Source: Calothrix parasitica NIES-267
GTDB taxonomy: Bacteria; Cyanobacteriota; Cyanobacteriia; Cyanobacteriales; Nostocaceae
DNA length: 64,000 bases
Assembly: GCF_002368095.1 (NCBI RefSeq)
Contig: NZ_AP018227.1
Location: 7,908,167 to 7,972,166, forward strand
Direction: 5' to 3'
Position 1 is the first letter of the stretch. The number at the start of each line of letters is the position of its first letter. Made by a program: the position numbers and the translations under genes. Positions 8,070 through 16,398 of this stretch are shown here, one piece after another. The notes under the pieces were generated by a model. That model had not been told where the DNA came from. It saw only the letters and a list, made by a program, of their open reading frames with translations, and did no database searches.

Positions 8070-9091
8070 TAGATATGTTTAAGGATTATTTTTACTGCTA
8101 TAGCCAAAATTGCAGCAATTATACTACCTGTTAATGTAATTTTGACGATGCGATTATATTTTCGTACTTCTATATCGGCTAATTCTTCTGCTACTTCAAT
8201 TCCTTTATTCGCTGATTGTTTTGCGTATTTGCTCAATTCAAAAGCTAAAGTTGAAACAACAGAAACAATTACTGCTGCATCATCGGTAAGTCCTAATACG
8301 GGAATTACATCAGGAATCGCATCAAAGGGAGAAATAAGATAAAGCAAAGCTCCTATTCCTAATGCTTTTGATGTCCAAGCGGCTTTTGGGTCTAAAACCA
8401 TTTGGAATAATGATTGAATTTTAGGCCACATTTCTTTAATCGGACCGCGATTCATTGAAGGTAATTTTTCGGTGATTTTCTGAATATATGTCTGAATATC
8501 TTGCGGGTTTACAGATTTAACTAGTTTCTCAAATATATTTTTAATTTTACCGGAATTAGTTGTTTTTTCTAATCTTCCTTCTATTTCTTCAATTGCTTCT
8601 TCTGTTTGAATTTGTTCTTTTTCTTTCTGAGTTAACTGACTAAATAATTTTTTTATTTTATTCGAGCTAGTTTTTGAACTTGTTTTTACAGTTGGTTCGC
8701 TAACAATTTGCGGTTCCACTTGTTCAACCGTATTTGTTGGAGATTCAAGGCTAATACTTTTATCTTTTTTAAATATATTTTGTATAAACGATTGCAATCT
8801 ATTCTTTTGTTTAATTTCTTTAATCTCTTTAATTTCTTCTGCTTCTACTTCTCGATGAATTGATTTTATTTCTTGTGCAGTTTCAATTTTAGGTTCTGCT
8901 TTTACTGATTCATCAGAATGGGAGTCTTTACGAAACTTATTCCAAATTTGCTTAATAAACCCCTCTTCTGCTTCGGAAGGTGTTTCATCTGGGGGTGATG
9001 GTTGGACATCTATAGTTTTGTAGGTCTCTACTTCATTCGATTCTTTTTTAGAGTTACCAGAAAATCTATCCTTAATTCCCATACCCATCAC
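8069..9091 (-). CDS. DUF1232 (YkvA-like) membrane protein with long charged N-terminal region
   Basis: 340 residues. Residues 1-220 are highly charged, rich in E, K and Q, and probably disordered or coiled coil. The conserved DUF1232 core is near 235-275: KALGIGALLYLISPFDAIPDVIPVLGLTDDA, given here in short form as YLISPFDAIPDVIP. A final hydrophobic helix is at about 317-336 (TLTGSIIAAILAIAVKIIL). The function of DUF1232 is unknown; members are small membrane proteins. The long N-terminal extension is unusual, since many family members are near 120 residues. Three in-frame ATGs occur at the start (9091, 9088, 9082), so the exact start is uncertain by three residues. It precedes and overlaps the small membrane-protein gene. 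Confidence 0.85.
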   Translation of the reverse strand: MMGMGIKDRFSGNSKKESNEVETYKTIDVQPSPPDETPSEAEEGFIKQIWNKFRKDSHSDESVKAEPKIETAQEIKSIHREVEAEEIKEIKEIKQKNRLQSFIQNIFKKDKSISLESPTNTVEQVEPQIVSEPTVKTSSKTSSNKIKKLFSQLTQKEKEQIQTEEAIEEIEGRLEKTTNSGKIKNIFEKLVKSVNPQDIQTYIQKITEKLPSMNRGPIKEMWPKIQSLFQMVLDPKAAWTSKALGIGALLYLISPFDAIPDVIPVLGLTDDAAVIVSVVSTLAFELSKYAKQSANKGIEVAEELADIEVRKYNRIVKITLTGSIIAAILAIAVKIILKHI

Positions 9092-9213
9092 CTCATATTC
9101 TCAGTCACTTCCTAAATATAAGCAAATATTCTGCGACTATGCATCAAACTTCGTGAATGTAAATGAGCTATTTCAGCATTGTAAAAAAATCTATCTCTGG
9201 CTAGAAGATATTT

Positions 9214-10068
9214 TTACTTAGATTCGCAAGCAATTCCATCATCATCCCTGTCAAATTTCCTAGCCCAGGGGTTAACAGCAACGTCAATATCTTTAATACC
9301 TCTTGCTCTTAATTTTTTACAACTATTCAATTTTGAAGGAGGAATCACTTTAGCAGTGCTAGTAACTCGCTGCTGATTATCAATAGCTGTAGGGTTTTGT
9401 GCAACCTGACAAAATTGGCTTCTGTATTCTTCTACCAAACCTTCTGCTCTCTCGGGATAATCAGCAATACTTTTTTTCACTGCTTGTCTAATTTGCTTTC
9501 TGCTCAAACCTTCCAAAATTTTAGGGTTGTAATTTGCGATCGCAATTGTCGCGACTCGAATTTTATATTTTTGGTCTACCTTACCACACCCAATTTTGCT
9601 GCTAATATTTGCAACCAACTTATCTACGGAAACTGGTTTTTGTGGATTATTGTTTGCTTTCGCTGATTTTTCAATTTTCTGAGTTGAATTTGCTGGTTTC
9701 TCAACAGATTTAGCTGATTGTTCAAGTACCTGAGTTGGATTTATCAGTTTACCAGCAGTTTTAGCCGATTGTTTCGTTTCTTGGGTTAAATTTGTCGCTG
9801 TGTCGGAAGTTTTCGCAATCGGATTAGTTGCAGTTGCTAATGGTTTTGTTGATTCGGTAACAGCTTCAATAGTTGAATCAACTTCAGGTACTGCTTTTAA
9901 AGTTGGTATTGATGATGGTGTTACTTCAGTTACGATACGAGATACAGGAGTTGTTTCTGCGATTGGTTGTTGTAATCGAGATGATTCAACTGATTTTTTG
10001 CTGGAAGTAGAAGTTCCGCAAGCTGTAATAGTTACAGCAAATAGTGTAAATAATAATATCTTATTCAT
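9214..10068 (-). CDS. Lipoprotein with C-terminal Excalibur calcium-binding domain
   Basis: 284 residues. The N-terminus is a lipoprotein signal peptide (MNKILLFTLFAVTITAC) with lipobox ITAC and lipidated Cys17. Residues 18-150 are Ser/Thr/Lys/Pro-rich with repeated 'KSAK/TQ.. ' blocks, probably an unfolded linker. A helical region follows (about 155-225) with two cysteines, Cys161 (KIGCGK) and the FCQVAQ cysteine. The end is a typical Excalibur motif, with SCKKLRARG and then DRDDDGIACE, which binds calcium in extracellular proteins. It should be anchored in a membrane facing the periplasm or outside. No catalytic domain is seen, and its ligand is unknown. Confidence 0.85.
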   Translation of the reverse strand: MNKILLFTLFAVTITACGTSTSSKKSVESSRLQQPIAETTPVSRIVTEVTPSSIPTLKAVPEVDSTIEAVTESTKPLATATNPIAKTSDTATNLTQETKQSAKTAGKLINPTQVLEQSAKSVEKPANSTQKIEKSAKANNNPQKPVSVDKLVANISSKIGCGKVDQKYKIRVATIAIANYNPKILEGLSRKQIRQAVKKSIADYPERAEGLVEEYRSQFCQVAQNPTAIDNQQRVTSTAKVIPPSKLNSCKKLRARGIKDIDVAVNPWARKFDRDDDGIACESK

Positions 10069-10211
10069 CTTGTTTGGTGGTAAATGTACTTAGAGTATAC
10101 TTACCACGGCTGTATTTACGTATAATGTGATTTGAATCATGATTGATTGTAATTCAATTTACTATGACAGGTATATTGAAAAAGGGAATAGGGAATAGGG
10201 AATAAAATTTT

Positions 10212-10262
10212 CTTGATACTGTAGTGCGACCATCTTGGTCGCTAATACCATAGAAATAAAAT
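10212..10262. repeat. Dispersed GCGACCA-TCT-TGGTCGC hairpin element
   Basis: A perfect 7-bp stem (10226-10232 and 10236-10242) with loop TCT inside the longer conserved string TGTAGTGCGACCATCTTGG. Related copies occur at 25811, 53789 and 50663, and a variant at 25720. It lies 10-60 nt beyond the holB stop and could form a transcript-end hairpin, but there is no clear T-run. Confidence 0.75.
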
Positions 10263-10271
10263 GCGTAACAA

Positions 10272-11216
10272 CTATCTACTAACAACTAAGGACAAAAACA
10301 TACATTCCCAAACTAAACGCGGTTGAGCGTAACAAAGTAAAGCTTTCCGAGTGTTTTCAAGCTGCTTAATTATGCTCGGTTGTCGCGAATTTTGCCAATA
10401 TGATTGTTGCAAATAATCAACCAGCCACAATTGTGTTTCGTTATCCAATTCTTTATCAATTTGTTTTGCTAATTCCAATGCAGAGCGGTAACTTTTAGGT
10501 GGTTGAGTAAAGGAACTAAGTAAATTATCGGGAATATTCTGCATTTGTTGGTAAGCTTCAATTGCTTTCCCCGGACTTCCTGCTGCAATATTTAAAACTG
10601 TAGGATGATTCAATATTTCATTATGTCCCGATAATGCCAAAACTTGGGACATTGATGCTGTATCTAAACAGTAAAAAGGAATTTTTTGGCATCGAGAAAC
10701 TAAGGTTGTCAAAATAGAATCCGGTGTTGGTGCAATCAAAATTAAAGTTGCTTTTCCCGGTTCTTCCAAAGTTTTTAGTAGAGCATTGGCTGCTGATTCT
10801 GCCATTGTTTCAGCTTGTTCTAACACCACTATGTTTTTCGATGCTTCTAAAGGTGGACGACCGAGGAATTCAGTTATTTGACGAATTTGTTCTAAACGAA
10901 TTATCGGTGGTGCTTTACGTTTTAATCCTTTTTCTGCTGCTTCTTGAGCGCTAAATAACTTTCCTTGATGTAGATAAGTTGGCTGTACCCAAAGCAAATC
11001 GGGATGGTTACCTTTTTCTAATTTGCTTCTAACAACAGCAATATCTTGATTATTTTGAGTAAACAGCAATTCTAGAAAACATCTAGCAGTTAAACTTCGT
11101 CCAATTCCAGCAGAACCCACAAACAAATAGGCTGGCGCAATTCTATTTTTTGCAACAGCTTGTTTTAATAATTCTACTGCTTGAGTTTGTCCGATGAGCG
11201 GTGCGAAGGAATCCAT
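10272..11216 (-). CDS. holB: DNA polymerase III subunit delta' (clamp loader)
   Basis: 314 residues. AAA+ clamp-loader fold: LIGQTQAVELLKQAV at the N-terminus, a P-loop-like GSAGIGRS at 34-41, VVLEQAETMAESAANALLKTLEEPGKATLILIA (the sensor/Walker B region with LLKTLEEP) and SRCQKIPF (SRC motif). Arg40 stands where ATP-binding subunits have lysine, and there is no four-cysteine zinc module, which fits delta' as a non-hydrolysing subunit. It loads the beta clamp at the replication fork. It follows tmk by 30 nt on the same strand, the common tmk-holB order, and should be cotranscribed with it. Confidence 0.9.
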   Translation of the reverse strand: MDSFAPLIGQTQAVELLKQAVAKNRIAPAYLFVGSAGIGRSLTARCFLELLFTQNNQDIAVVRSKLEKGNHPDLLWVQPTYLHQGKLFSAQEAAEKGLKRKAPPIIRLEQIRQITEFLGRPPLEASKNIVVLEQAETMAESAANALLKTLEEPGKATLILIAPTPDSILTTLVSRCQKIPFYCLDTASMSQVLALSGHNEILNHPTVLNIAAGSPGKAIEAYQQMQNIPDNLLSSFTQPPKSYRSALELAKQIDKELDNETQLWLVDYLQQSYWQNSRQPSIIKQLENTRKALLCYAQPRLVWECMFLSLVVSR

Positions 11217-11246
11217 TTTAAGTTAGCAATTATCAATTACCAATTA

Positions 11247-11891
11247 TCAATTCCCTATTCCCCATTCTTGCAATTTAGAATTTAATATTTGTTGAATTTG
11301 TTGTTGTACGTCTTCTTTATTTAAACCAGCTTCTATTTTGATATTTCGTTCTGGAGATAAAGCTGCTTGTTCTTTATATCCTTTTTGAACGCGACGATGA
11401 AAGTCGATTTTCTCTTGTTCTATTCTATCTGCTTTATCGCCGCTTTTTTGCTTCCGTGCCATTCCTTGCTCAACATCTAAATCTAACCACAAGGTTAAAT
11501 CGCTTTTCAATCCGGATGTCGCGATGGAGTTTAGTTGATGAATTAAATTCATGTCTAAATTACGACCGTATCCTTGATAGGCTATTGTCGAATCAATATA
11601 GCGGTCGCACAATATAATTTTTCCCGATTTTAAGTTCGGTAGTAGTTCTTGTTCTACGTGTTGTGAACGGTCAGCAGCATACAATAATAATTCTGTAGTG
11701 GCGCTAATTGCTTTGTCTTTAGTATTTTCTAATAACAAAGAACGAAGATGCAACCCTAGCTCAGTTCCCCCCGGTTCGCGAGTTGTGATGACAGGTATAC
11801 TCAGACTTTGCAGCCATTCATCACAAAGCTGCATTTGAGTAGTTTTACCACAGCCTTCCACCCCTTCAAAGACAATTAATTTACCGTTCAT
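11247..11891 (-). CDS. tmk: Thymidylate kinase (dTMP kinase)
   Basis: 214 residues. P-loop FEGVEGCGKTTQ at residues 8-19, TREPGGTELG near 38-47 (substrate-binding), the DRYIDSTIAYQGYGR signature near 95-109, and the LID region DKADRIEQEKIDFHRRVQKGY. It converts dTMP to dTDP in DNA precursor synthesis. The start MNGKLIVFEG places the P-loop at the expected distance. It is upstream of holB by 30 nt in an apparent operon. Confidence 0.95.
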   Translation of the reverse strand: MNGKLIVFEGVEGCGKTTQMQLCDEWLQSLSIPVITTREPGGTELGLHLRSLLLENTKDKAISATTELLLYAADRSQHVEQELLPNLKSGKIILCDRYIDSTIAYQGYGRNLDMNLIHQLNSIATSGLKSDLTLWLDLDVEQGMARKQKSGDKADRIEQEKIDFHRRVQKGYKEQAALSPERNIKIEAGLNKEDVQQQIQQILNSKLQEWGIGN

Positions 11892-11971
11892 ACATTTAAC
11901 GATTATGCCGCTAACTCTTTAAAATATCATCTTTTTTACCTCACCAAAATTAATATATTTTATGGTCAAAG

Positions 11972-11995
11972 CCTCTCTCTTTTTTAGGAGAGAGG
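11972..11995. terminator. Hairpin between trxA2 and tmk, possible terminator
   Basis: An 8-bp perfect stem CCTCTCTC/GAGAGAGG with an 8-nt T-rich loop, about 110 nt beyond the thioredoxin stop. On the minus strand it is followed by CTTTG rather than a strong T-run, so termination is likely but not certain. Confidence 0.45.
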
Positions 11996-12107
11996 TTGAG
12001 ACTATGATTTTCCAAAATTAATAATTCGGGAAAATCAAAACAGTTTTTAGATTTTTATTTTCAACTTACGCAAAATATCTTCCTCCTAACTCCTAACTCT
12101 TTCTAGG

Positions 12108-12431
12108 TCAGAGATACTGTGTTAAAGTTTTAGTCAAGGTTGTTTTTGGTACTGCACCTACAACCGTATCGACTTGCCGACCGCCTTTGAATACTATCAG
12201 TGTAGGAATGCTGCGGATACCATAGTGACTAGCAACAGTGGGATTTTGGTCTGTATTTAATTTCACCACTTTTACCTGTCCTTCGTATTCCCCAGCTACT
12301 TCGTCTACCACCGGAGCAACCATTCGACAAGGACCGCACCATGGTGCCCAAAAGTCTACTAACACCGGGACTTGGCTTTCGAGGACTTCTTGCTTAAAGG
12401 TGGCTTCTGTCACATTCGTTATGGATGACAT
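12108..12431 (-). CDS. trxA2: Thioredoxin of the RexT-controlled TrxA2 type
   Basis: 107 residues, full-length single-domain thioredoxin. Active site WCGPC with Cys32 and Cys35, preceded by LVDFWAP; cis-proline segment GIRSIPTL; C-terminal [12 protein letters not shown]. It is a cytoplasmic disulfide reductant for target enzymes and peroxidases. It is divergent from an ArsR-family gene whose product has the vicinal cysteines of RexT, the H2O2-responsive repressor known to control trxA2 in Anabaena, so the paralog assignment rests on this context. A ribosome site AGGAGG lies a few bases before the ATG, and the palindromic operator lies 30-47 nt upstream. Confidence 0.9.
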   Translation of the reverse strand: MSSITNVTEATFKQEVLESQVPVLVDFWAPWCGPCRMVAPVVDEVAGEYEGQVKVVKLNTDQNPTVASHYGIRSIPTLIVFKGGRQVDTVVGAVPKTTLTKTLTQYL

Positions 12432-12461
12432 ACTTGTCCTCCTCTTAATAATATTTCTATA

Positions 12462-12478
12462 ATTCGATAATATCGAAT
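12462..12478. promoter_or_regulatory. RexT operator palindrome
   Basis: ATTCGATAATATCGAAT is a perfect 17-bp palindrome (8-bp arms around one base) in the 84-nt gap between trxA2 and rexT. It is positioned to control both promoters. Confidence 0.75.
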
Positions 12479-12515
12479 AATTAAAATATAGACCTTTTTA
12501 AGACAAGCTGCAACA

Positions 12516-12857
12516 ATGAGATTTCTTTATCATCCAGAGCAAAAAAATATATCTTTAGCGGGAGTGCTTTATGCGTTAGGAGACCCTGTGAGATTAGAGA
12601 TTGTCCGTCAGTTAGCGACAAAAAAAGAGCAATGTTGTGGGGACTTCGATTTTGCGATCGCAAAATCAACCATGTCCAATCACTTTAAGATATTGCGAGA
12701 GTCAGGAATAGTTTTGACAAGGAAAGAAGGAACCCAGCACATAAACACCCTACGAATAGAAGATTTAGAAGAATTGTTTCCAGGGTTATTGGAAGCTATC
12801 TTAAATTCTGCTCAACCATTTATCATATCTGGCAAAGAACCAGTAGTCAGTCAATAG
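12516..12857 (+). CDS. rexT: ArsR-family redox-sensing repressor RexT
   Basis: 113 residues. Winged helix of the ArsR/SmtB family: LYALGDPVRLEIVRQLA (helix 2), TMSNHFKILRESGIV as recognition helix, then the wing LTRKEGTQHINTL. It lacks the ELCVCDL metal-binding motif of ArsR and instead has adjacent cysteines at residues 40 and 41 (EQCCGD). Published work on Anabaena RexT reports that these two cysteines form a vicinal disulfide on oxidation, releasing the repressor from the trxA2 promoter. Residue numbers and gene order both agree here. It faces trxA2 with a palindromic operator between them. A HIP1 octamer lies inside the gene at 12653-12660. Confidence 0.9.
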   Translation: MRFLYHPEQKNISLAGVLYALGDPVRLEIVRQLATKKEQCCGDFDFAIAKSTMSNHFKILRESGIVLTRKEGTQHINTLRIEDLEELFPGLLEAILNSAQPFIISGKEPVVSQ

Positions 12858-12934
12858 TTAATGATTAATGATTAACAGTTAGGGGTAAGCATTTATGCTC
12901 TGAATATGATGACTAAATACTAAATTTACAATTC

Positions 12935-13777
12935 CTAACTCTTAACTCCTAACTCCATTCCGATTGCTTTAGTAAAGTCACTCAATCCTAGTTTTGCATT
13001 ATTGAAACTGGTATTTGTAAGGTCGGAACCCCGGAATGATGTTACACAATAATTAGTCATTTCTTTGAGGGTATAGCGAAGAGAAGTTAGAGTTAATCCA
13101 ATGTAAGTTAATGATAGAAAGCTTAAGCAAAATCCCCAGAGAAAATTTTGAGTGCTTAGGAAAGAAATTGCTCTTGTTCCTACTAGAAAAGCAAATCCAT
13201 AATTAGCAACTGTACCTCCTATAGATAAAATAATTGGGATAAATTTTCTTTTAAATAAAAAGCTGCTAATCGCCATTATCAATGCTCCTAAAATAGCAGA
13301 TATAATTGCTATCTGTGGATTTTTACCACCAGCAGCCGTTCCACCATAGAAAAACCCTAAAATTGCTCCTGAAGCTGCACCAGAAATGATGAGAAAAATA
13401 CGGTAAAAAAGAGATTTTTTATTAGTTAAAGTCATTGCAGTACAAGTAATTCCGGTGATTGCTAAGCTAATGAGTAAAGCAATAGCGTATACCCAAACTG
13501 GGCTTTCTGGAGTTCTTTCAATTACTCCAAACACCATTTGACTAACTGCATGAAAGAAAATGGTAGTTGTTATAAGTGCAGTAGTTATTAAAGATAAAAA
13601 TATTTGGGGTGTTTGACCTGCTTTAACATTATCAAAATTAGCTTCTCTTAATGAAGTCCGGTTAAAATTGCAACCACGAATATCTGAATAACTGAAGTTA
13701 GCACCATTCAGATTTTGACCTTTGAAAGAACGGTTTTTTAAATTTTGATTGCTAAAATCTAGAATTTGATAGTCCAT
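12935..13777 (-). CDS. Pentapeptide-repeat membrane protein
   Basis: 280 residues. The N-terminus (about 5-52) has A(D/N)LxX-type pentapeptide repeats: FSNQN LKNRSFKGQN LNGANFSYSD and so on. The middle (about 55-230) has six or so hydrophobic helices. The end (about 240-275) returns to pentapeptide repeats (FRGSDLTNTSFNNAKLG). Pentapeptide repeats fold into a right-handed beta-helix; in such membrane fusions they are thought to be cytoplasmic domains of unknown role. Many cyanobacterial proteins have this repeat-membrane-repeat plan. It is divergent from the glycosidase gene at 13850 (72-nt gap). Confidence 0.85.
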   Translation of the reverse strand: MDYQILDFSNQNLKNRSFKGQNLNGANFSYSDIRGCNFNRTSLREANFDNVKAGQTPQIFLSLITTALITTTIFFHAVSQMVFGVIERTPESPVWVYAIALLISLAITGITCTAMTLTNKKSLFYRIFLIISGAASGAILGFFYGGTAAGGKNPQIAIISAILGALIMAISSFLFKRKFIPIILSIGGTVANYGFAFLVGTRAISFLSTQNFLWGFCLSFLSLTYIGLTLTSLRYTLKEMTNYCVTSFRGSDLTNTSFNNAKLGLSDFTKAIGMELGVKS

Positions 13778-13849
13778 AGAATCAGTTATCAGTGACTTGC
13801 TAATTACTACTTACTAATTACTACTTACTACTTGCTACTCTCTACCTAA

Positions 13850-14764
13850 ATGAACAGTTTCATAAATAAAACTCGATTTTTATATTTAAACAAATTCATA
13901 TTTACAACAGCAGCGGGTTTCATACTATTATTACCTTTAATATTTTATAGTTGGCGATGTTTTTCGCGTCCTCCTCAGACAAATTCCGAACGAAAATTAT
14001 TTAAAGGTGTAATTTACAAACGTAATTTTGGTTTGACAGCACGTCCGACAGTAGTCCATATTGTGACTATTGATTTATCAGTAGCAGGTGTAAAAGTGCT
14101 GGTAACTCCACCTCAAGCTACTGGTACAAATAATTCAACTTCAGCCCGGACAACTTCAGAATTTTTGCGAGAATTCAAACTTCAATTAGCTGTGAATGCT
14201 AACTACTTTCACCCTTTCCGCGAAAACACTCCTTGGGATTATTATCCTCATAGTGGAGATATTACTTATGCTATAGGACAAGCAATTTCTAATGGAAAAA
14301 GTTACTCAAAAGCTAACAATAAATGGGGAGCTTTATGTATTTCCCAACAAAATCGCATCCAAATTTTAGATACTGGTAATTGTCCTAACAATACGCTTCA
14401 AGGTATTGCTGGTAGTGATGTGTTTATTAAAGCAGGTGAATCTGTTAAATCGGAATTTAAACAAGATAAACCTTATCCACGAGTAGCAGTTGCTAGTAAT
14501 AAACAAGGAAATATTGTGTGGTTGATTGTTGTAGATGGTAAACAACCACTATACAGCGAAGGAGTTACGATTGCGGAACTGACAGATATTGTTCAAACTT
14601 TAGGTGCATATACGGCTTTAAATCTAGATGGTGGGGGTTCAACCACACTTGTAATGACGAAGAATGGTAAACCAAAGCTGCTAAATTCGCCGATTCATAC
14701 TAAACTACCAATGCACGAGCGTCCTGTTGCTAACCACTTAGGTTTTTACGCAGATGGTTTGTAA
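13850..14764 (+). CDS. Phosphodiester glycosidase (NAGPA/DUF2233) family protein, exported
   Basis: 304 residues. A hydrophobic N-terminal segment (about 14-33, FIFTTAAGFILLLPLIFYSW) acts as a signal anchor. The catalytic-type domain has LAVNANYFHPF near 117 and, near the C-terminus, TDIVQTLGAYTALNLDGGGS followed by a short RPVANHLGFY end; LNLDGGGSTT is the hallmark of the NAGPA family. The human founder removes GlcNAc from phosphodiesters, and bacterial relatives act on cell-wall or exopolysaccharide phosphodiesters. Substrate here is unknown. The start places a long enough basic region before the membrane segment. Confidence 0.85.
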   Translation: MNSFINKTRFLYLNKFIFTTAAGFILLLPLIFYSWRCFSRPPQTNSERKLFKGVIYKRNFGLTARPTVVHIVTIDLSVAGVKVLVTPPQATGTNNSTSARTTSEFLREFKLQLAVNANYFHPFRENTPWDYYPHSGDITYAIGQAISNGKSYSKANNKWGALCISQQNRIQILDTGNCPNNTLQGIAGSDVFIKAGESVKSEFKQDKPYPRVAVASNKQGNIVWLIVVDGKQPLYSEGVTIAELTDIVQTLGAYTALNLDGGGSTTLVMTKNGKPKLLNSPIHTKLPMHERPVANHLGFYADGL

Positions 14765-14993
14765 CATAAGTATTTATTGAGCGTACAGTAATTGTAAGCT
14801 AAATTACTTAACTTTCACTTAGCCAATAAATCTATCATCGCTTCGCTTTTAATTCTATTTAACATTAGTTGTAATCGTTAATTTTAAATTCTTAAATAAA
14901 TTAAATCAATATTACAAAGCATTTGTAGCAGATGCGGAGTAAATAATCATTCATGTAAACTAGTACGGTACTGACAATTAGAGTTGTAAAAAA

Positions 14994-15599
14994 ATGATTC
15001 AAGAGCGCGACTATACATTAATAATTGATAAAAGCGGTAGCATGTCAACTCCAGACCAAGCTGGGGGTAAAAGTCGATGGGAAATAATGCAAGAATCTAC
15101 TCTTGCTTTAGCTCGAAAGTGCGAACAGTTTGACCCGGATGGAATGACTGTTTACCTGTTTTCTGGTAGATTTAAACGTTTTGATGACGTGACTTCTCAA
15201 AAAGTAGCGCAAATCTTTATGGAAAATGACCCTGCTGGTACTACGAATTTAGCAGCGGTGCTCAAAGATGCTACAGATGATTATTTTAAACGTAAAGCAG
15301 CTGGTCAAACTAAAGCTAACGGAGAAACTATTTTAGTTGTTACTGACGGTGAACCTGATGATAGAAAAGCAGTTTTTGAAGTGATTGTTAATGCTTCTCG
15401 TCAGATGGAAAAAGATGAAGAGTTAGCAATTTCAATTGTTCAAGTAGGTTCAGACCCTCAAGCTACGAAATTTCTTAAAGCTTTAGATGACCAAATGGAA
15501 TCAATTGGTGCAAAGTTTGATATTTGTGACACCGTGACTTTTGATGATATGGAAGATATGAGTCTTGCAGAAATATTAAGCAATGCAATTACTGATTAG
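14994..15599 (+). CDS. VWA-domain protein, tandem copy 1
   Basis: 201 residues, consisting almost wholly of one von Willebrand factor A domain. MIDAS metal-site residues are all visible: DKSGS (Asp12, Ser14, Ser16), Thr83/Thr84 in AGTTNL, and Asp118 in VTDGEPDD. It has no signal peptide or membrane segment, so it is cytoplasmic. The intact MIDAS suggests metal-dependent protein binding. Two paralogs follow directly (15701, 16399). Copy 1 and copy 2 are nearly identical over their whole length, which points to recent duplication. Bacterial VWA proteins often partner with AAA ATPases or stress systems, but no ATPase is adjacent here. Confidence 0.9.
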   Translation: MIQERDYTLIIDKSGSMSTPDQAGGKSRWEIMQESTLALARKCEQFDPDGMTVYLFSGRFKRFDDVTSQKVAQIFMENDPAGTTNLAAVLKDATDDYFKRKAAGQTKANGETILVVTDGEPDDRKAVFEVIVNASRQMEKDEELAISIVQVGSDPQATKFLKALDDQMESIGAKFDICDTVTFDDMEDMSLAEILSNAITD

Positions 15600-15600
15600 G

Positions 15601-15628
15601 TAATTGGTAATTGGTAATTGGTAATTGG
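15601..15628. repeat. Heptanucleotide tandem repeat (TAATTGG, 4 units)
   Basis: Four exact TAATTGG units start at the second base after the stop codon of VWA copy 1. Confidence 0.85.
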
Positions 15629-15700
15629 TGAAAAATAACCTTCAAGTTAATAAATTCGTTAATAATTAGATAGATACTCAATAAATAGGAGAATAAATAA

Positions 15701-16306
15701 ATGTTAGATAATCGGGACTATACGTTAATAATTGATAAGAGCGGTAGTATGTCTACTCCCGACCAAAAAGGTGGTAAAAGTAGATGGGAAGTTATGCAAG
15801 AATCTACTCTTGCTTTAGCTCGAAAATGTGAAAAATTCGACCCAGATGGAATGACTGTTTACCTCTTTTCTGGTAGGTTTAAACGTTTTGATGATGTAAC
15901 TTCCCAAAAAGTCGAACAGATATTTATGGAAAATGACCCTGCGGGTACTACAAATTTAGCAGGTGTTCTAAAAGATGCTACCGATAATTATTTTAAACGT
16001 AAAGCCGCAGGTCAAACTAAAGCTAATGGAGAAACGATTATAGTTGTTACCGATGGTGAACCTGATGATAGAAAAGCGGTTTTTGAAGTAATTGTTAATG
16101 CTTCTCATCAGATGGAAAAAGATGAAGAATTAGGAATTTCTCTTGTCCAAGTTGGTACAGATCCTCAAGCAATGAAATTTCTCAAAGCTTTAGATGACCA
16201 AATGGAATCAGTTGGTGCAAAGTTTGATATTTGCGACACCATAACTTTCGATGATATGGAAGATATGAGTCTTGTGGAAGTATTGACAAATGCAATTACT
16301 GATTAA
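15701..16306 (+). CDS. VWA-domain protein, tandem copy 2
   Basis: 201 residues, the closest paralog of the 14994 gene, differing by scattered substitutions such as the start MLDNRDYT instead of MIQERDYT. The MIDAS set DKSGS, GTTNL and TDGEPDD is intact. A strong ribosome site (TAGGAG) stands about 8 nt before the ATG. It is cytoplasmic with no other domain. The roughly 100-nt spacings between copies suggest one transcript with copies 1 and 3. Confidence 0.9.
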   Translation: MLDNRDYTLIIDKSGSMSTPDQKGGKSRWEVMQESTLALARKCEKFDPDGMTVYLFSGRFKRFDDVTSQKVEQIFMENDPAGTTNLAGVLKDATDNYFKRKAAGQTKANGETIIVVTDGEPDDRKAVFEVIVNASHQMEKDEELGISLVQVGTDPQAMKFLKALDDQMESVGAKFDICDTITFDDMEDMSLVEVLTNAITD

Positions 16307-16398
16307 ATGGTTAATAGGAGAAAAGTCCTAGAGTCAATAACCCAAAATCAATAAATAAGTTAATAAATAACTAGTAAATAAATTAGGAGCATTAATCA

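Noticed and set aside
10272-11216. Walker A lysine-to-arginine change in HolB as a sign of a broken gene
   Set aside because: Delta' subunits are not ATP hydrolysers and commonly have degenerate P-loops; the rest of the protein is intact.
15601-15628. Possible CRISPR-like array from regular short repeats
   Set aside because: The heptamer units are directly adjacent with no spacers; these are STRR arrays. No cas genes or spaced repeats occur in the window.
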